A stretch of DNA of 64,000 bases from Acidobacteriaceae bacterium (GTDB taxonomy: Bacteria; Acidobacteriota; Terriglobia; Terriglobales; Acidobacteriaceae), in contig CAHJWI010000022.1 in the NCBI GenBank assembly GCA_903642225.1, positions 1-64,000 of the forward strand. Reading direction: 5' to 3'. A program made the position numbers and the translations under genes. This document shows positions 8,407-16,620 of the stretch, piece after piece (within the stretch, counting starts at the first letter, position 1; every line of letters starts with the position of its first letter). The notes beneath the pieces are model-generated. The model searched no databases, had not been told where the DNA came from, and saw nothing but the letters and a program-made list of their open reading frames with translations.

Positions 8407-10329
8407 ATGCTGAACAAGCGAGGGGATTCGCGGCTGCCGATGAGTGAGTTTCTGAAGACGATCACGGGTCCGGCGGATGTAAAGAAGCTGTCGGTGCCGC
8501 AGTTGGTGGAACTGGCGGCGGAGATTCGCGAGCGGCTGATCACGTCTGTGGCGAAGACTGGTGGGCATATCGGGCCGAACCTGGGCGTGGTGGAGTTGAC
8601 CATCGCCATGCATTACGTGTTCGACACGCCGACGGACTCGTTTGTGTTCGACGTGAGCCACCAGGCGTATGTGCACAAGCTGCTGACGGGGCGGGCGGAC
8701 AGGTTTGACACAATCCGGCAGCCGGGTGGGCTGAACGGCTTTATGCTGCGCACCGAAAGCGAGCACGACAGCTTTGGCGCGGGGCACGCAGGCACAGCGC
8801 TGAGCGCGGCGCTGGGCATGGCGGTGGCGCGGGACCGGAGCGGTGGGAATGAGCACATTGTTGCGCTGGCCGGGGACGCGGCGTTTACGTGCGGAATTTC
8901 GTATGAAGCGTTAAATAACATTGCGTCTCAGACCAAGCGGCTGATCGTGGTGCTGAACGATAACGCGTGGTCGATCGACAAAAATGTAGGAGCGATTGCT
9001 GCGTACTTCCACAAAGTGGTGACGCACCCGAGCTTTCGGTATTTGCATGAGCGGGCGAGCGGATTGGTGAGCCGGTTTGGCGGCAAGGCGGCAAAGCACG
9101 TGCAGCGCAAGGCGCAGGAGAGTGTGAAGGGGCTGCTGGGACCCAGCATGTTGTTTGAGGAGTTTGGGCTGGACTACTACGGGCCGCTGGATGGGCATGA
9201 CCTGCCGCTGCTGGTGAATACGTTTCAGTTTTTGAAGACGCAGAACCGGCCCGTGATCCTGCACGCCATTACGCAAAAGGGGCGCGGGTTCCAGCCGTCC
9301 CTGGATAACCAGAAGAAGTTTCATGGGCTGGGGCCGTATAACCCGGATACAGGTGAGACGACGGCGGTGGGGCAAAAGACGTACTCCGAGGTCTTTGCCG
9401 AGACTCTGGTAAAGCTGGCCGACAAAGATCCCAAGGTGGTGGCAATTACGGCGGCGATGCCGAACGGGACGGCGCTTGATTTGTACAGGCCGCACCACCC
9501 TGAGCGGTACTTCGACGTGGGCATCGCCGAGGAGCACGCGGTGATTTTTGCGGCGGGGATGGCGACGAAGGGGTACAAACCGTTTTGTGCGATCTACTCG
9601 ACGTTTTTGCAGCGTGCGTTCGACCCGATTGTGCACGACGTTGCACTGCAGAATCTGCAGGTTTGTTTCTGCATGGATCGCGGTGGATTGAGTGGCGATG
9701 ACGGGCCGACGCACCATGGATTGTTCGATATTTCATATCTGCGGAGTGTGCCAAATCTGATTCACATGGTGCCGGCGAACGAGGACGAGCTGGCGGACAT
9801 GATGCAGACTGCGCTGGAGTTCAGCGGGCCGAGCGCGATTCGGTATCCGCGGGGGGTGGGGCCGGGTGTTGTGGTGAAGGCTGCGCCGGTGGCGTTGGAG
9901 ATCGGGAAGGCGGAGGTGCTGCGCGAGGGGTCGGATGTGGCGATCTTCGGGCTGGGAGCGTTGCTGCCGCTGGCTGTCCAGATGGCCGCGAAGTTGGAGG
10001 CCGAGGGTTTGAGCGTAGCGGTGGTGAATCCTCGGTTTGTGAAGCCGATGGATGGTGCTGTTGTGGAGCGGTTGGGGCGTTCCTGTGGGCTGGTGGTGAC
10101 GTTTGAGGATCATGTGCTGGCGGGTGGGTTTGGGTCGGCGGTGATGGAGACGCTGAACGCCGCGGGGCTGAGCACGCCTGTGGTGCGCATCGGTTGGCCG
10201 GATGAGTTCATTGAGCATGGGCGGGTGGATGCGCTGCGGGAGAAGTACGGTGTCACCGTGGAGCGGGCCATGGAGATGGCGGAGCCATTTGTAAGCGCGA
10301 TGGTGCGGGAGCGGCTGGCGGCGGTGTAG
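8407..10329 (+). CDS. dxs: 1-deoxy-D-xylulose-5-phosphate synthase
   Basis: It condenses pyruvate and glyceraldehyde 3-phosphate, with thiamine diphosphate, at the entry to the non-mevalonate isoprenoid pathway. Visible: 'GGHIGPNLGVVELTIAMHYVF' at the N-terminus, 'DVSHQAYVHKLLTGR', the ThDP/Mg region 'GDAAFTCGISYEALNN' with 'LNDNAWSID', the pyrimidine-domain 'DVGIAEEHAV' and 'FCMDRGGLSGDDGPTHHG', then a C-terminal transketolase domain. The length of 640 residues is normal. An in-frame ATG at 8440 ('MSEFLKTITGP') is an equally credible start by homology. The gene is monocistronic, upstream of a convergent immunity-like gene. The window also encodes a polyprenyl synthase (23319-24227) further down the same pathway, but it is not linked. 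Confidence 0.95.
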   Translation: MLNKRGDSRLPMSEFLKTITGPADVKKLSVPQLVELAAEIRERLITSVAKTGGHIGPNLGVVELTIAMHYVFDTPTDSFVFDVSHQAYVHKLLTGRADRFDTIRQPGGLNGFMLRTESEHDSFGAGHAGTALSAALGMAVARDRSGGNEHIVALAGDAAFTCGISYEALNNIASQTKRLIVVLNDNAWSIDKNVGAIAAYFHKVVTHPSFRYLHERASGLVSRFGGKAAKHVQRKAQESVKGLLGPSMLFEEFGLDYYGPLDGHDLPLLVNTFQFLKTQNRPVILHAITQKGRGFQPSLDNQKKFHGLGPYNPDTGETTAVGQKTYSEVFAETLVKLADKDPKVVAITAAMPNGTALDLYRPHHPERYFDVGIAEEHAVIFAAGMATKGYKPFCAIYSTFLQRAFDPIVHDVALQNLQVCFCMDRGGLSGDDGPTHHGLFDISYLRSVPNLIHMVPANEDELADMMQTALEFSGPSAIRYPRGVGPGVVVKAAPVALEIGKAEVLREGSDVAIFGLGALLPLAVQMAAKLEAEGLSVAVVNPRFVKPMDGAVVERLGRSCGLVVTFEDHVLAGGFGSAVMETLNAAGLSTPVVRIGWPDEFIEHGRVDALREKYGVTVERAMEMAEPFVSAMVRERLAAV

Positions 10330-10373
10330 TGGCTGCTGTGTACGAGCGGGGCACTGATCGTTAAGGAGTCACG

Positions 10374-10733
10374 CTACTCCTCGTGGTGAATGAAGACCAC
10401 TTGCGCGTTCCCATTTTTAAGTTGAAGAACTGCTGTACCGCCAAACGCTTTGCCGTGAAAAGTTCCGATAACTGTCCAGACATCGCCTTTGAGCTCAGCC
10501 CGTAATGGCAGTTCTTTCTCGATGAGCTTGTCCCCAAAGACATGACGCAAAATCGGTTCGGCTATGAGGAGACAGGTCTTTTCGTCTCCGACTACCCCGT
10601 TCTTGGGTCTCAGGCTCCTCTGCATGCGCACCCATTCTCTTACCGCTGAGAACTCACCCTGGGCTGACATGGACTGAAACGGCAGCAGCATGGCCAATGC
10701 CGCTACGGCAAGTTTCACCAGAATGATTTTCAT
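10374..10733 (-). CDS. Secreted NTF2-fold immunity-like (YbbC/YhhH-type) protein
   Basis: A 119-residue protein lying immediately downstream of citrate synthase on the same strand, three bases after its stop codon; the frame stays open far upstream but only because of the citrate synthase shadow. The N-terminus is a signal peptide ('IILVKLAVAALAMLLPFQSMSAQG'). The rest matches the NTF2-fold immunity domain pattern: 'GVVGDEKTCLLIAEPILRHVFGD', 'KELPLRAELKGDVWTVIGT', 'GGTAVLQL'. Such domains are known as immunity proteins in polymorphic toxin loci, but no toxin gene is adjacent here, so an immunity function is not supported locally. It may be an orphan or a domesticated domain. Confidence 0.72.
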   Translation of the reverse strand: MKIILVKLAVAALAMLLPFQSMSAQGEFSAVREWVRMQRSLRPKNGVVGDEKTCLLIAEPILRHVFGDKLIEKELPLRAELKGDVWTVIGTFHGKAFGGTAVLQLKNGNAQVVFIHHEE

Positions 10734-10735
10734 AG

Positions 10736-11869
10736 CTAGCGGCTGGCGAGTGGAATGTAAGGTGCGGGGAAGGCTGGACCGGTGTAGTCGGCGCGGGGGC
10801 GGATGAGGCGGTTGTTGTCGTGCTGTTCGATGACGTGGGCGGCCCAGCCGGCGATGCGGCTGACGGCGAAGATGGGCGTGAAGAGGTCGGGCGTGATGCC
10901 GAGCGTCGTATAGGTGCTGGCGGAGTAGAAATCCACGTTGGCGTTGAGCTTCTTCTCGGCCTTGATGAAGTCCTCGATGGCTTTGGACATGGTGAAGAAC
11001 TTTGTGTTGCCGGCGGCGCGGCCGAGTTCTTCGCTCATGCGGCGCAGGTGGGTGGCGCGGGGATCTTCTGTTTTGTAGACGCGGTGGCCGAAGCCTGAGA
11101 CCTTTTCCTTGCGGGCGAGCATGCCGCGGACGTGTTCGACAGGATCGGTGTTGGATTTCTCGATGGCGTCGAGCATGTGGCTTACTGCTTCGTTGGCGCC
11201 GCCATGGAGCGGGCCTTTGAGGGCGCCGATGGCACCGGTCATAGCGGAGTGGACGTCGGACAGGGTCGCAGCGATGACGCGGGCGGCGAAGGTGCTGGCG
11301 TTGAGCTCGTGGTCGGCGTGCAGGATGAGGGCGACGTCGAAGGCGCGGGTGGCTTCCGCGATGGGCTTTTCGCCGGTGAGCATCCACAGGAAATTGGCGG
11401 CGTGGGAGAGCGAGCGGTCGGGATCGACGAGGGGCAGGCGGCGGCGCAGGCGGTCGAAGCCGGCGACGATCAGGCCGATCTGCGAGGTGAGGCGGATGCA
11501 CTTGCGGACGTTGGCGTCGTGCGAGTTGTCGGCGTCCTCGGGGTCTGCGATGCCGAGCAGGGAGACGGCGGTGCGCAGAACTTCCATGGGCGCGGCTTTG
11601 GTGGGGATCTGGCGGAGGAAGTCGATGACGCGCCAGTCGAGGTGGCGGGCGTCGGCGAGCTTCTGGCGGAAGTCCTTGAGCTCGACCTCCGTGGGGAGCC
11701 TGCCGAACCAGAGGAGATAGGTGGTCTCTTCAAAGGTGGAGTGCGCGGCGAGTTCGTGGATGTCGATGCCGCGGTAGGAGAGGACGCCGGCGTCGCCGTC
11801 GATCCAGCAGATGCCGGAGGTGGTGGCGACTACGCCTTCAAGGCCTCGTGCCGGTGCGTCGTTCGCCAT
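10736..11869 (-). CDS. gltA: Citrate synthase (or 2-methylcitrate synthase type)
   Basis: It condenses acetyl-CoA with oxaloacetate as the first step of the TCA cycle. The short 377-residue form begins 'MANDAPARGLEGVVA' at 11869, preceded by AAGGGAG about 8 bases upstream; the open frame extends 21 codons further without support. Catalytic landmarks are present: 'LILHADHELNAST', 'GPLHGGANEAV', 'GFGHRVYKTEDPR' and 'FYSASTYTTLGI' (active-site Asp region in a slightly divergent form). Short citrate synthases of this shape cannot be told from 2-methylcitrate synthases by eye; there are no prp genes nearby, so citrate synthase is preferred. Confidence 0.9.
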   Translation of the reverse strand: MANDAPARGLEGVVATTSGICWIDGDAGVLSYRGIDIHELAAHSTFEETTYLLWFGRLPTEVELKDFRQKLADARHLDWRVIDFLRQIPTKAAPMEVLRTAVSLLGIADPEDADNSHDANVRKCIRLTSQIGLIVAGFDRLRRRLPLVDPDRSLSHAANFLWMLTGEKPIAEATRAFDVALILHADHELNASTFAARVIAATLSDVHSAMTGAIGALKGPLHGGANEAVSHMLDAIEKSNTDPVEHVRGMLARKEKVSGFGHRVYKTEDPRATHLRRMSEELGRAAGNTKFFTMSKAIEDFIKAEKKLNANVDFYSASTYTTLGITPDLFTPIFAVSRIAGWAAHVIEQHDNNRLIRPRADYTGPAFPAPYIPLASR

Positions 11870-12004
11870 GGTTCGAGACTCCCTTGTGTTGTTGCGAGGA
11901 TGGGGTGCGGCCATAGGTGCGGGTGCCGCCATCGGTTGGGTTATAGCGAAGCGTTGGTGCGATTGTCACCAATGATGCTCGATTATCGATGATGGTGCGT
12001 GGGC

Positions 12005-13045
12005 TCAAGCAGAGGCAGTGTTCGCGAAGCGGGCGGGGGAGAAGGGACGCAGGTCGACGTCGGTCTGCTCACCACAGAGCAGTTGCGCCATGACACGCGC
12101 GGTGCCGGGGGCAAGCAGGATGCCGTTGCGGAAGTGGCCTCCGGCGACGTAGGCATTCGGTGCGGGAGCGTTCGGCATGGGGCCTAGAACAGGCAGACCG
12201 TCGGCGGTTGCGGGTCGAACGCCCGCCCAGCGCTCAAGCTCTTGCGCGTGTTGCACGGCTGGGTAGAGGTGCGCGGCGCGGGCGCGGAGGTCGGCGATGG
12301 TGGCGTCTTTGGTCTTGATGCAGAAGCCCTTGTGTTCGAGTGTGGAGCCGATGACCATGCTGCCGTCGGTGCGCGGGACGAGGTACGCGTCAGGGGTGCG
12401 GAGCACGATGTTGCCGCGGCCTGGCATGCGTGGGTTGAGGTCGCCCATGTGAACGCGCAGCATCTGGCCCTTAACGGGATGGACGGCGGCGCTGCTCCAC
12501 GCGCCGGTGCAATCTACGAATTGCGTGCAGGTAAGAGGAGACGCCGAAGTTTCAACAAGAAGGGTGCCTGGCGTGAGTGGGCGCAGGCTGCGCAACGTTG
12601 TGGCTTGAAGAATCTGCACGCCCGCCTGCGAAGCCGCGGCCAGCAGTGCTGGGAGCAAGCGGCGAGGGTCAACGCTGCACTCCCGGATGAGGGAGAAGGA
12701 GCGGCCGTTGGCGTAAAGACCTGCCGGTACCTGCTCGGCGATGCCGGTATCGCCTTCTTCGAGTGTCCAAGCGGTTTCAAAGTACAGGCGATGTGCGGGG
12801 ACGAGCGACTGGATGGTGTTGAACAGGGAAGGATAGAGCTGCAAGCTGTGCTCGGCAAGTGGGCGAAGAGCCGGAGGATTTGCTGGATCGTTGACGGCCA
12901 GCATGCCGGCGGCGGCGGTGCTTGCGCCGCTGCCAGGGGCAGCACGTTCAAGCATGGTGACACGACGGCCGCGGCGACGGAGCTCCAGCGCAAGCGTCAA
13001 ACCGATGATGCCTGCCCCAGCGATGACGATGTCAGCCTGCTGCAT
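12005..13045 (-). CDS. FAD-dependent glycine oxidase-like (ThiO/DAAO family) enzyme
   Basis: A 346-residue flavoprotein of the D-amino-acid/glycine oxidase family. It has the Rossmann FAD motif near the N-terminus ('IVIAGAGIIGLTLALELRRRG'), then the glutamate-ended beta2 'VTMLERA' and the family motif 'GASTAAAGMLAV'. The C-terminal 'GVRPATADGLPVLGPM' and 'VAGGHFRNGILLAPGTA' match ThiO, where the HxRNG-like segment contacts FAD and substrate. ThiO converts glycine to iminoglycine for thiazole synthesis in thiamine making. No other thi genes are in the window, so a general amine or amino-acid oxidase is possible. It is transcribed divergently from the coiled-coil membrane protein gene. Confidence 0.85.
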   Translation of the reverse strand: MQQADIVIAGAGIIGLTLALELRRRGRRVTMLERAAPGSGASTAAAGMLAVNDPANPPALRPLAEHSLQLYPSLFNTIQSLVPAHRLYFETAWTLEEGDTGIAEQVPAGLYANGRSFSLIRECSVDPRRLLPALLAAASQAGVQILQATTLRSLRPLTPGTLLVETSASPLTCTQFVDCTGAWSSAAVHPVKGQMLRVHMGDLNPRMPGRGNIVLRTPDAYLVPRTDGSMVIGSTLEHKGFCIKTKDATIADLRARAAHLYPAVQHAQELERWAGVRPATADGLPVLGPMPNAPAPNAYVAGGHFRNGILLAPGTARVMAQLLCGEQTDVDLRPFSPARFANTASA

Positions 13046-13158
13046 GCGTCCATTCTAGAGCAGCGGTCGAAGGGGATACGGCCGCAGCCTAGAACGAGGC
13101 CGTCGGTCTTTGGCGGAGTATCGTGTTGGGAGTGAAGAGAGGTTGGAGGCGAACGGGA

Positions 13159-13995
13159 ATGAATGATGTGAAGGAGACAAAACAGGGTGTGTTCGCTGCC
13201 AACCGGCCGCTTTATATTGCCGTTGCAGTGGCGCTGGTGGCAGCGCTGGGCGCACTGGTGTGGGCCTTTGTGCTGCAACAGCGGCTAACGGAGACCGAGG
13301 CGAAGCTGGCCGATGCGGCTTCGAAGGACCGGATGGCGCTGATTCGACAGTTGAGGGAAGCAGACGCCAAGATTCAGGCGAACAGTGCGAACGTAGACGA
13401 GCAGATGACCCGTGCGCAGCAACAGCAGGCAGCGCTGGACGCGCGTGCACAGGCGTTGGCGGCGGACGCAAACCGGCTGCAGAAAACGCAGGCTGCCACG
13501 GCCGAGAAGCTGGGATCGGTGGAGACCGATGTGAGCGGCGTCAAGACAGATGTGGGCAGTGTGAAGTCCGACGTCTCAACGACCAAGACGCAGCTGGCTG
13601 CGACGCAGACGGACGTGGCTGATACGAAGAGCCTGCTGCAACGGACGGTTGGCGACGCCGGTGTGATGAGTGGGTTGATAGCGCGCAACCACGACGAGCT
13701 TGAGGTGCTGAAGCACAAGGGCGACCGTACATATTACGAGTTCACGCTGCACAAAAACGCGCCAGCGACGCTGCTGGCGACGGTAAAGCTGCAGTTAAAG
13801 AAGGTGAACGACAGGAAGTCGCGGTTCAACCTGCTGGTGAGTTCCGACGACCGCAACATTGAAAAGAAGGACAAGACAGTGGACGAGCCGACTCAGTTTC
13901 TTACCGGGAAGAATCCTGTGCTGTACGAAATGGTTGTGAACCAGGTGGGCAAGGACACGGTGAGCGGATACCTGTCTGTACCGAAGGGCATGTAG
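13159..13995 (+). CDS. Single-span membrane protein with heptad-repeat coiled coil
   Basis: No family recognised. The start at 13159 ('MNDVKETKQG') has GGAGG about 9 bases upstream; an earlier in-frame start at 13123 is less likely. The 278-residue protein has a short cytoplasmic tail, one membrane span (about residues 18-40, 'LYIAVAVALVAALGALVWAF'), a long Ala/Gln-rich coiled coil and then six near-perfect seven-residue units around residues 118-160 ('VETDVSG VKTDVGS VKSD...'). A C-terminal globular domain (about 185-278) contains a run of beta strands ('YYEFTLHKN', 'ATVKLQLKKV', 'RFNLLVSSDDRNIEKKDKTV', 'LYEMVVNQVGKDTVSGYLSVP'). This looks like a periplasmic stalk presenting a sandwich domain. 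The function is unknown. Confidence 0.8.
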   Translation: MNDVKETKQGVFAANRPLYIAVAVALVAALGALVWAFVLQQRLTETEAKLADAASKDRMALIRQLREADAKIQANSANVDEQMTRAQQQQAALDARAQALAADANRLQKTQAATAEKLGSVETDVSGVKTDVGSVKSDVSTTKTQLAATQTDVADTKSLLQRTVGDAGVMSGLIARNHDELEVLKHKGDRTYYEFTLHKNAPATLLATVKLQLKKVNDRKSRFNLLVSSDDRNIEKKDKTVDEPTQFLTGKNPVLYEMVVNQVGKDTVSGYLSVPKGM

Positions 13996-14007
13996 GCACG
14001 TCTGCGG

Positions 14008-14592
14008 CTATTTGATTGTGACGGTCGCTGGGTCCTGGTGATAGAAGTCCAGCGTAAGCGCCGCGTTCTTGCGTGCTGCCCAGATGTTTTGCGGACCTGC
14101 GAACTGAAGGAGTACGTACCCGTCAGCAGTTGTGCACGCAGCAACGGTTTCTTCCAGTTGCAGCGGCGGGGCGGCAATCTGCTGCAGTACAGGTCTGAGT
14201 GCCGGAACGATCTCCAGCAAACGGTCGAGATCTGCTGCCTTGATGCGAGTAAATGGTACCGGCGTGCCGTCTGCGAGCTGCATGGTGCCGGTGATGTCTT
14301 TAATAAAGAGTGGAACGTTCGCGCGGTCGTATACGTGGAGCGCAGTGACGACGTAAGTCGTGTCTTCGCCACCTTCAGGTCCTCCTGAGCTTTTGCCCAT
14401 GTGCGTGTATGTCGTGTGCAACGGCAGGACCAGTGTGCGAGTGGATGTGAGCTCGACCGGGGCATGATTCTCGTGATGAACAAACGCGGCGAAGGCAGCT
14501 GCTGCGAGCGCGAGGAGCACTGCCGCGGCAAGAAGCAGTGTGCGAAGCGTGGTGCGCTCGTGGGTGGTGTCCGGGTTGAGCAGGTCGGCCAT
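14008..14592 (-). CDS. Membrane-anchored hypothetical protein
   Basis: A 194-residue protein with one N-terminal span (about residues 16-37, 'LLLAAAVLLALAAAAFAAF') and an extracytoplasmic domain with no family I recognise. The domain has mixed strands ('LTSTRTLVLPLHTTYTHMG', 'DTTYVVTALHVYDRANVPLFIKDI', 'AALTLDFYH') and 'ACTTADGYVLLQF'. It is convergent with the coiled-coil protein gene (12 bases between the two stops) and is separate from the GH13 gene upstream by about 45 bases on the same strand (that gene ends beyond it), so co-transcription with GH13 is possible. Confidence 0.75.
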   Translation of the reverse strand: MADLLNPDTTHERTTLRTLLLAAAVLLALAAAAFAAFVHHENHAPVELTSTRTLVLPLHTTYTHMGKSSGGPEGGEDTTYVVTALHVYDRANVPLFIKDITGTMQLADGTPVPFTRIKAADLDRLLEIVPALRPVLQQIAAPPLQLEETVAACTTADGYVLLQFAGPQNIWAARKNAALTLDFYHQDPATVTIK

Positions 14593-14637
14593 GGGGTCTA
14601 GTGTCTCAGACGGTTGTGCCGGGAGGCGAGAGGCGCA

Positions 14638-16509
14638 TTACTCCAGTCGAAAGACGGCGAAGCCCATGGCTGGGACTGTGAGGTTGAGGCCGCTTGCCTG
14701 GGCCTGGTCACCGAAGATCTCCGTGGCTCTGGTGCAGCCCTGCAGGACGTTGCCGGTGGCTGGCAGGGTGAGGGTGTTGACCTGATTCGACTTGTTGACC
14801 GCTATGAGGACCGACGGGATGCTGGCGCTGGAGGAACAGGCCTGTGTGGCGTTGAGCGGTAGGCGGACGAAGGCGAAGGTGTCGTTGCCGACAAGGACAT
14901 CCTGCTGTGCGGTGCCCTGTAGCGCAGGTGTTTTGGCGCGAAGTGTGGCGAGGCCGGCCGTGAAGGTCTGGAGTGCAATCTGGTCTGCGGAAAGTCCGGT
15001 GCCGGTGAAGGCGTTCGTGCTGTCGCCGGGCCAGCCACCGGGAAAATCGCGGCGGTTGTCGGGGTCCGGGCCGCCCTGCATCAGGACCTCGTCGCCTATG
15101 TAAAGCTGCGGTGTGCCGCGCAGAGTGAGAGTGATGCCGGTGGCCAGGCGGAGGAGCGCGGGCGTGCTATTCGGCTCGCTCATGAAGCGCGGCTGGTCGT
15201 GGTTGCCGAGGATGGTGACGAGGCGCTCGGGATGTGGGTAGAGCCAGTCCTGCTGCAGGGTTTGCTCCAGACGGCTGAAGGGCTTGTTGTTTAGCAGAGT
15301 GTCGCGAATGGAATAGAAGTAGGCGTAGTCAAAGGGTGTGTGCAGGTTCGTGTCGATGCCTGCGGGGGCGCGACCACCTGCGAAGTAGGCGGCGATGGTG
15401 CTGTCGCCATTGTCCACCTCGCCGACCTCGTTCAGGTGAGGATATTGCTTGTGGAGAGCACCGAGGTAGCTCTGCCAGAAGGTGCGCTGCACGAAGGGGA
15501 AGGTGTCGATGCGGAGGGCGTCGAGACCGGTCTGCTCGATCCACCACATCATGTTTTGCAGCAGGTATTGTGCGACGACGGGGTTGCCCTGGTTGAGGTC
15601 GGGCAGGGTATTGACGAACCAGCCGTTGAGTTCGGCATTTGCGGCGTTGGGTGGCAGGTGCTGGTCGAGAATTTTGCCGAAGTCGTAGGTCGCCTCGATG
15701 TGGTTCGCGGCGGTGCCGTGGAACCAGTCCGGCAGAGGGGAGTCTGCGGCCCACGGATGAGCCTGGCCGACGTGGTTGGGCACGTCGTCAAACAACAGCT
15801 TCATGTGGCGGTTGTGGAGCTCGGCCGCTAAGTGCTGGTAGTCGGCGAGGGTGCCGAGGCGCGGGTCGACGGCGTACAGGTCGGTGGCACCGTAGCCGTG
15901 GTAGTCAGACCCTGCGGGGTTGTTGGCGACGATAGGTGTGAGCCAGACTGCGGTAATGCCGAGCTGCTGCAGGTAGTCCAGGTGATTGAGGATGCCCTTG
16001 AGATCACCGCCATGGTAGGCGTGCGGGTCGGCACGGTTTGCGGCGGGTGAGTCGGGGAGGTTGTCGTTGGTGGGGTCGCCGTCGGCGAAGCGGTCAGGCA
16101 TGATGCAGACCATGACGTCGGCGGGGGAGAAGCCGGCGATGCCATCGCTGGCTGCGTGCCGTGGGGCGAGTGTGTAGTCGAAGGTCGCGCTTCCGGTGGC
16201 AGTGTGGGCGACAAGGTGCAGTGTGGAGGCGGGGGTTGCATGGGTGTCGAGCCAGACCATAGCCCAGTGGCCGTTGGGCGAGGTAAGCGTTCGGTTGACG
16301 GGTGCGCCGGTGACCGTGGCACCCTGCAGCCCGGTGCCGTGCAGCAGCAGCATGGGCGAGGGCAGGGCAGCGAACCAGCTGGGCGGGTCGACCTTGCTGA
16401 TGGTGGGTGCCTGGGCTTGTGCACGCAGTGCGTCGGTGCAGAGGGTTGTGGCAAGCAGCAGGAGAGCGGTTCGGCGCAGGGCAGCGAACGTGTTGAATGC
16501 TGGAATCAT
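14638..16509 (-). CDS. Secreted GH13 alpha-amylase-family glycosidase (neopullulanase/cyclomaltodextrinase-like)
   Basis: A 623-residue enzyme. I placed the start at 16509, which gives 'MIPAFNTFAALRRTALLLLATTLC', a signal peptide; the open frame continues to 16842 across the neighbour's promoter. An N-terminal Ig-like domain with 'ISKVDPPSWFAAL' matches the cyclomaltodextrinase N-domain. The catalytic barrel shows the GH13 conserved regions: 'DDVPNH', 'LDALRIDTFPF' (nucleophile Asp335), 'NEVGEVDN' (acid/base Glu364) and 'ILGNHDQPR' (Asp438), then a C-terminal beta domain. It probably hydrolyses alpha-1,4/1,6-glucans or cyclodextrins outside the cytoplasm. No Shine-Dalgarno is evident, so the exact start is less certain than the family. 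Confidence 0.92.
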   Translation of the reverse strand: MIPAFNTFAALRRTALLLLATTLCTDALRAQAQAPTISKVDPPSWFAALPSPMLLLHGTGLQGATVTGAPVNRTLTSPNGHWAMVWLDTHATPASTLHLVAHTATGSATFDYTLAPRHAASDGIAGFSPADVMVCIMPDRFADGDPTNDNLPDSPAANRADPHAYHGGDLKGILNHLDYLQQLGITAVWLTPIVANNPAGSDYHGYGATDLYAVDPRLGTLADYQHLAAELHNRHMKLLFDDVPNHVGQAHPWAADSPLPDWFHGTAANHIEATYDFGKILDQHLPPNAANAELNGWFVNTLPDLNQGNPVVAQYLLQNMMWWIEQTGLDALRIDTFPFVQRTFWQSYLGALHKQYPHLNEVGEVDNGDSTIAAYFAGGRAPAGIDTNLHTPFDYAYFYSIRDTLLNNKPFSRLEQTLQQDWLYPHPERLVTILGNHDQPRFMSEPNSTPALLRLATGITLTLRGTPQLYIGDEVLMQGGPDPDNRRDFPGGWPGDSTNAFTGTGLSADQIALQTFTAGLATLRAKTPALQGTAQQDVLVGNDTFAFVRLPLNATQACSSSASIPSVLIAVNKSNQVNTLTLPATGNVLQGCTRATEIFGDQAQASGLNLTVPAMGFAVFRLE

Positions 16510-16620
16510 TGGTGGAGGAAGAGTAGTGGCTGGGAACGCGTCCTGCAACAGAGGAGTTTGTAGCGCAAATCGTGTTCTGGCCAGTATTCCGGCAGTCTCT
16601 CGCATCATCTGAACAACGAC

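Noticed and set aside
10734-11501. Extended frame upstream of the small immunity-like protein.
   Set aside because: Arg/Pro/His-rich shadow of citrate synthase; the real gene starts at 10733 with a signal peptide.
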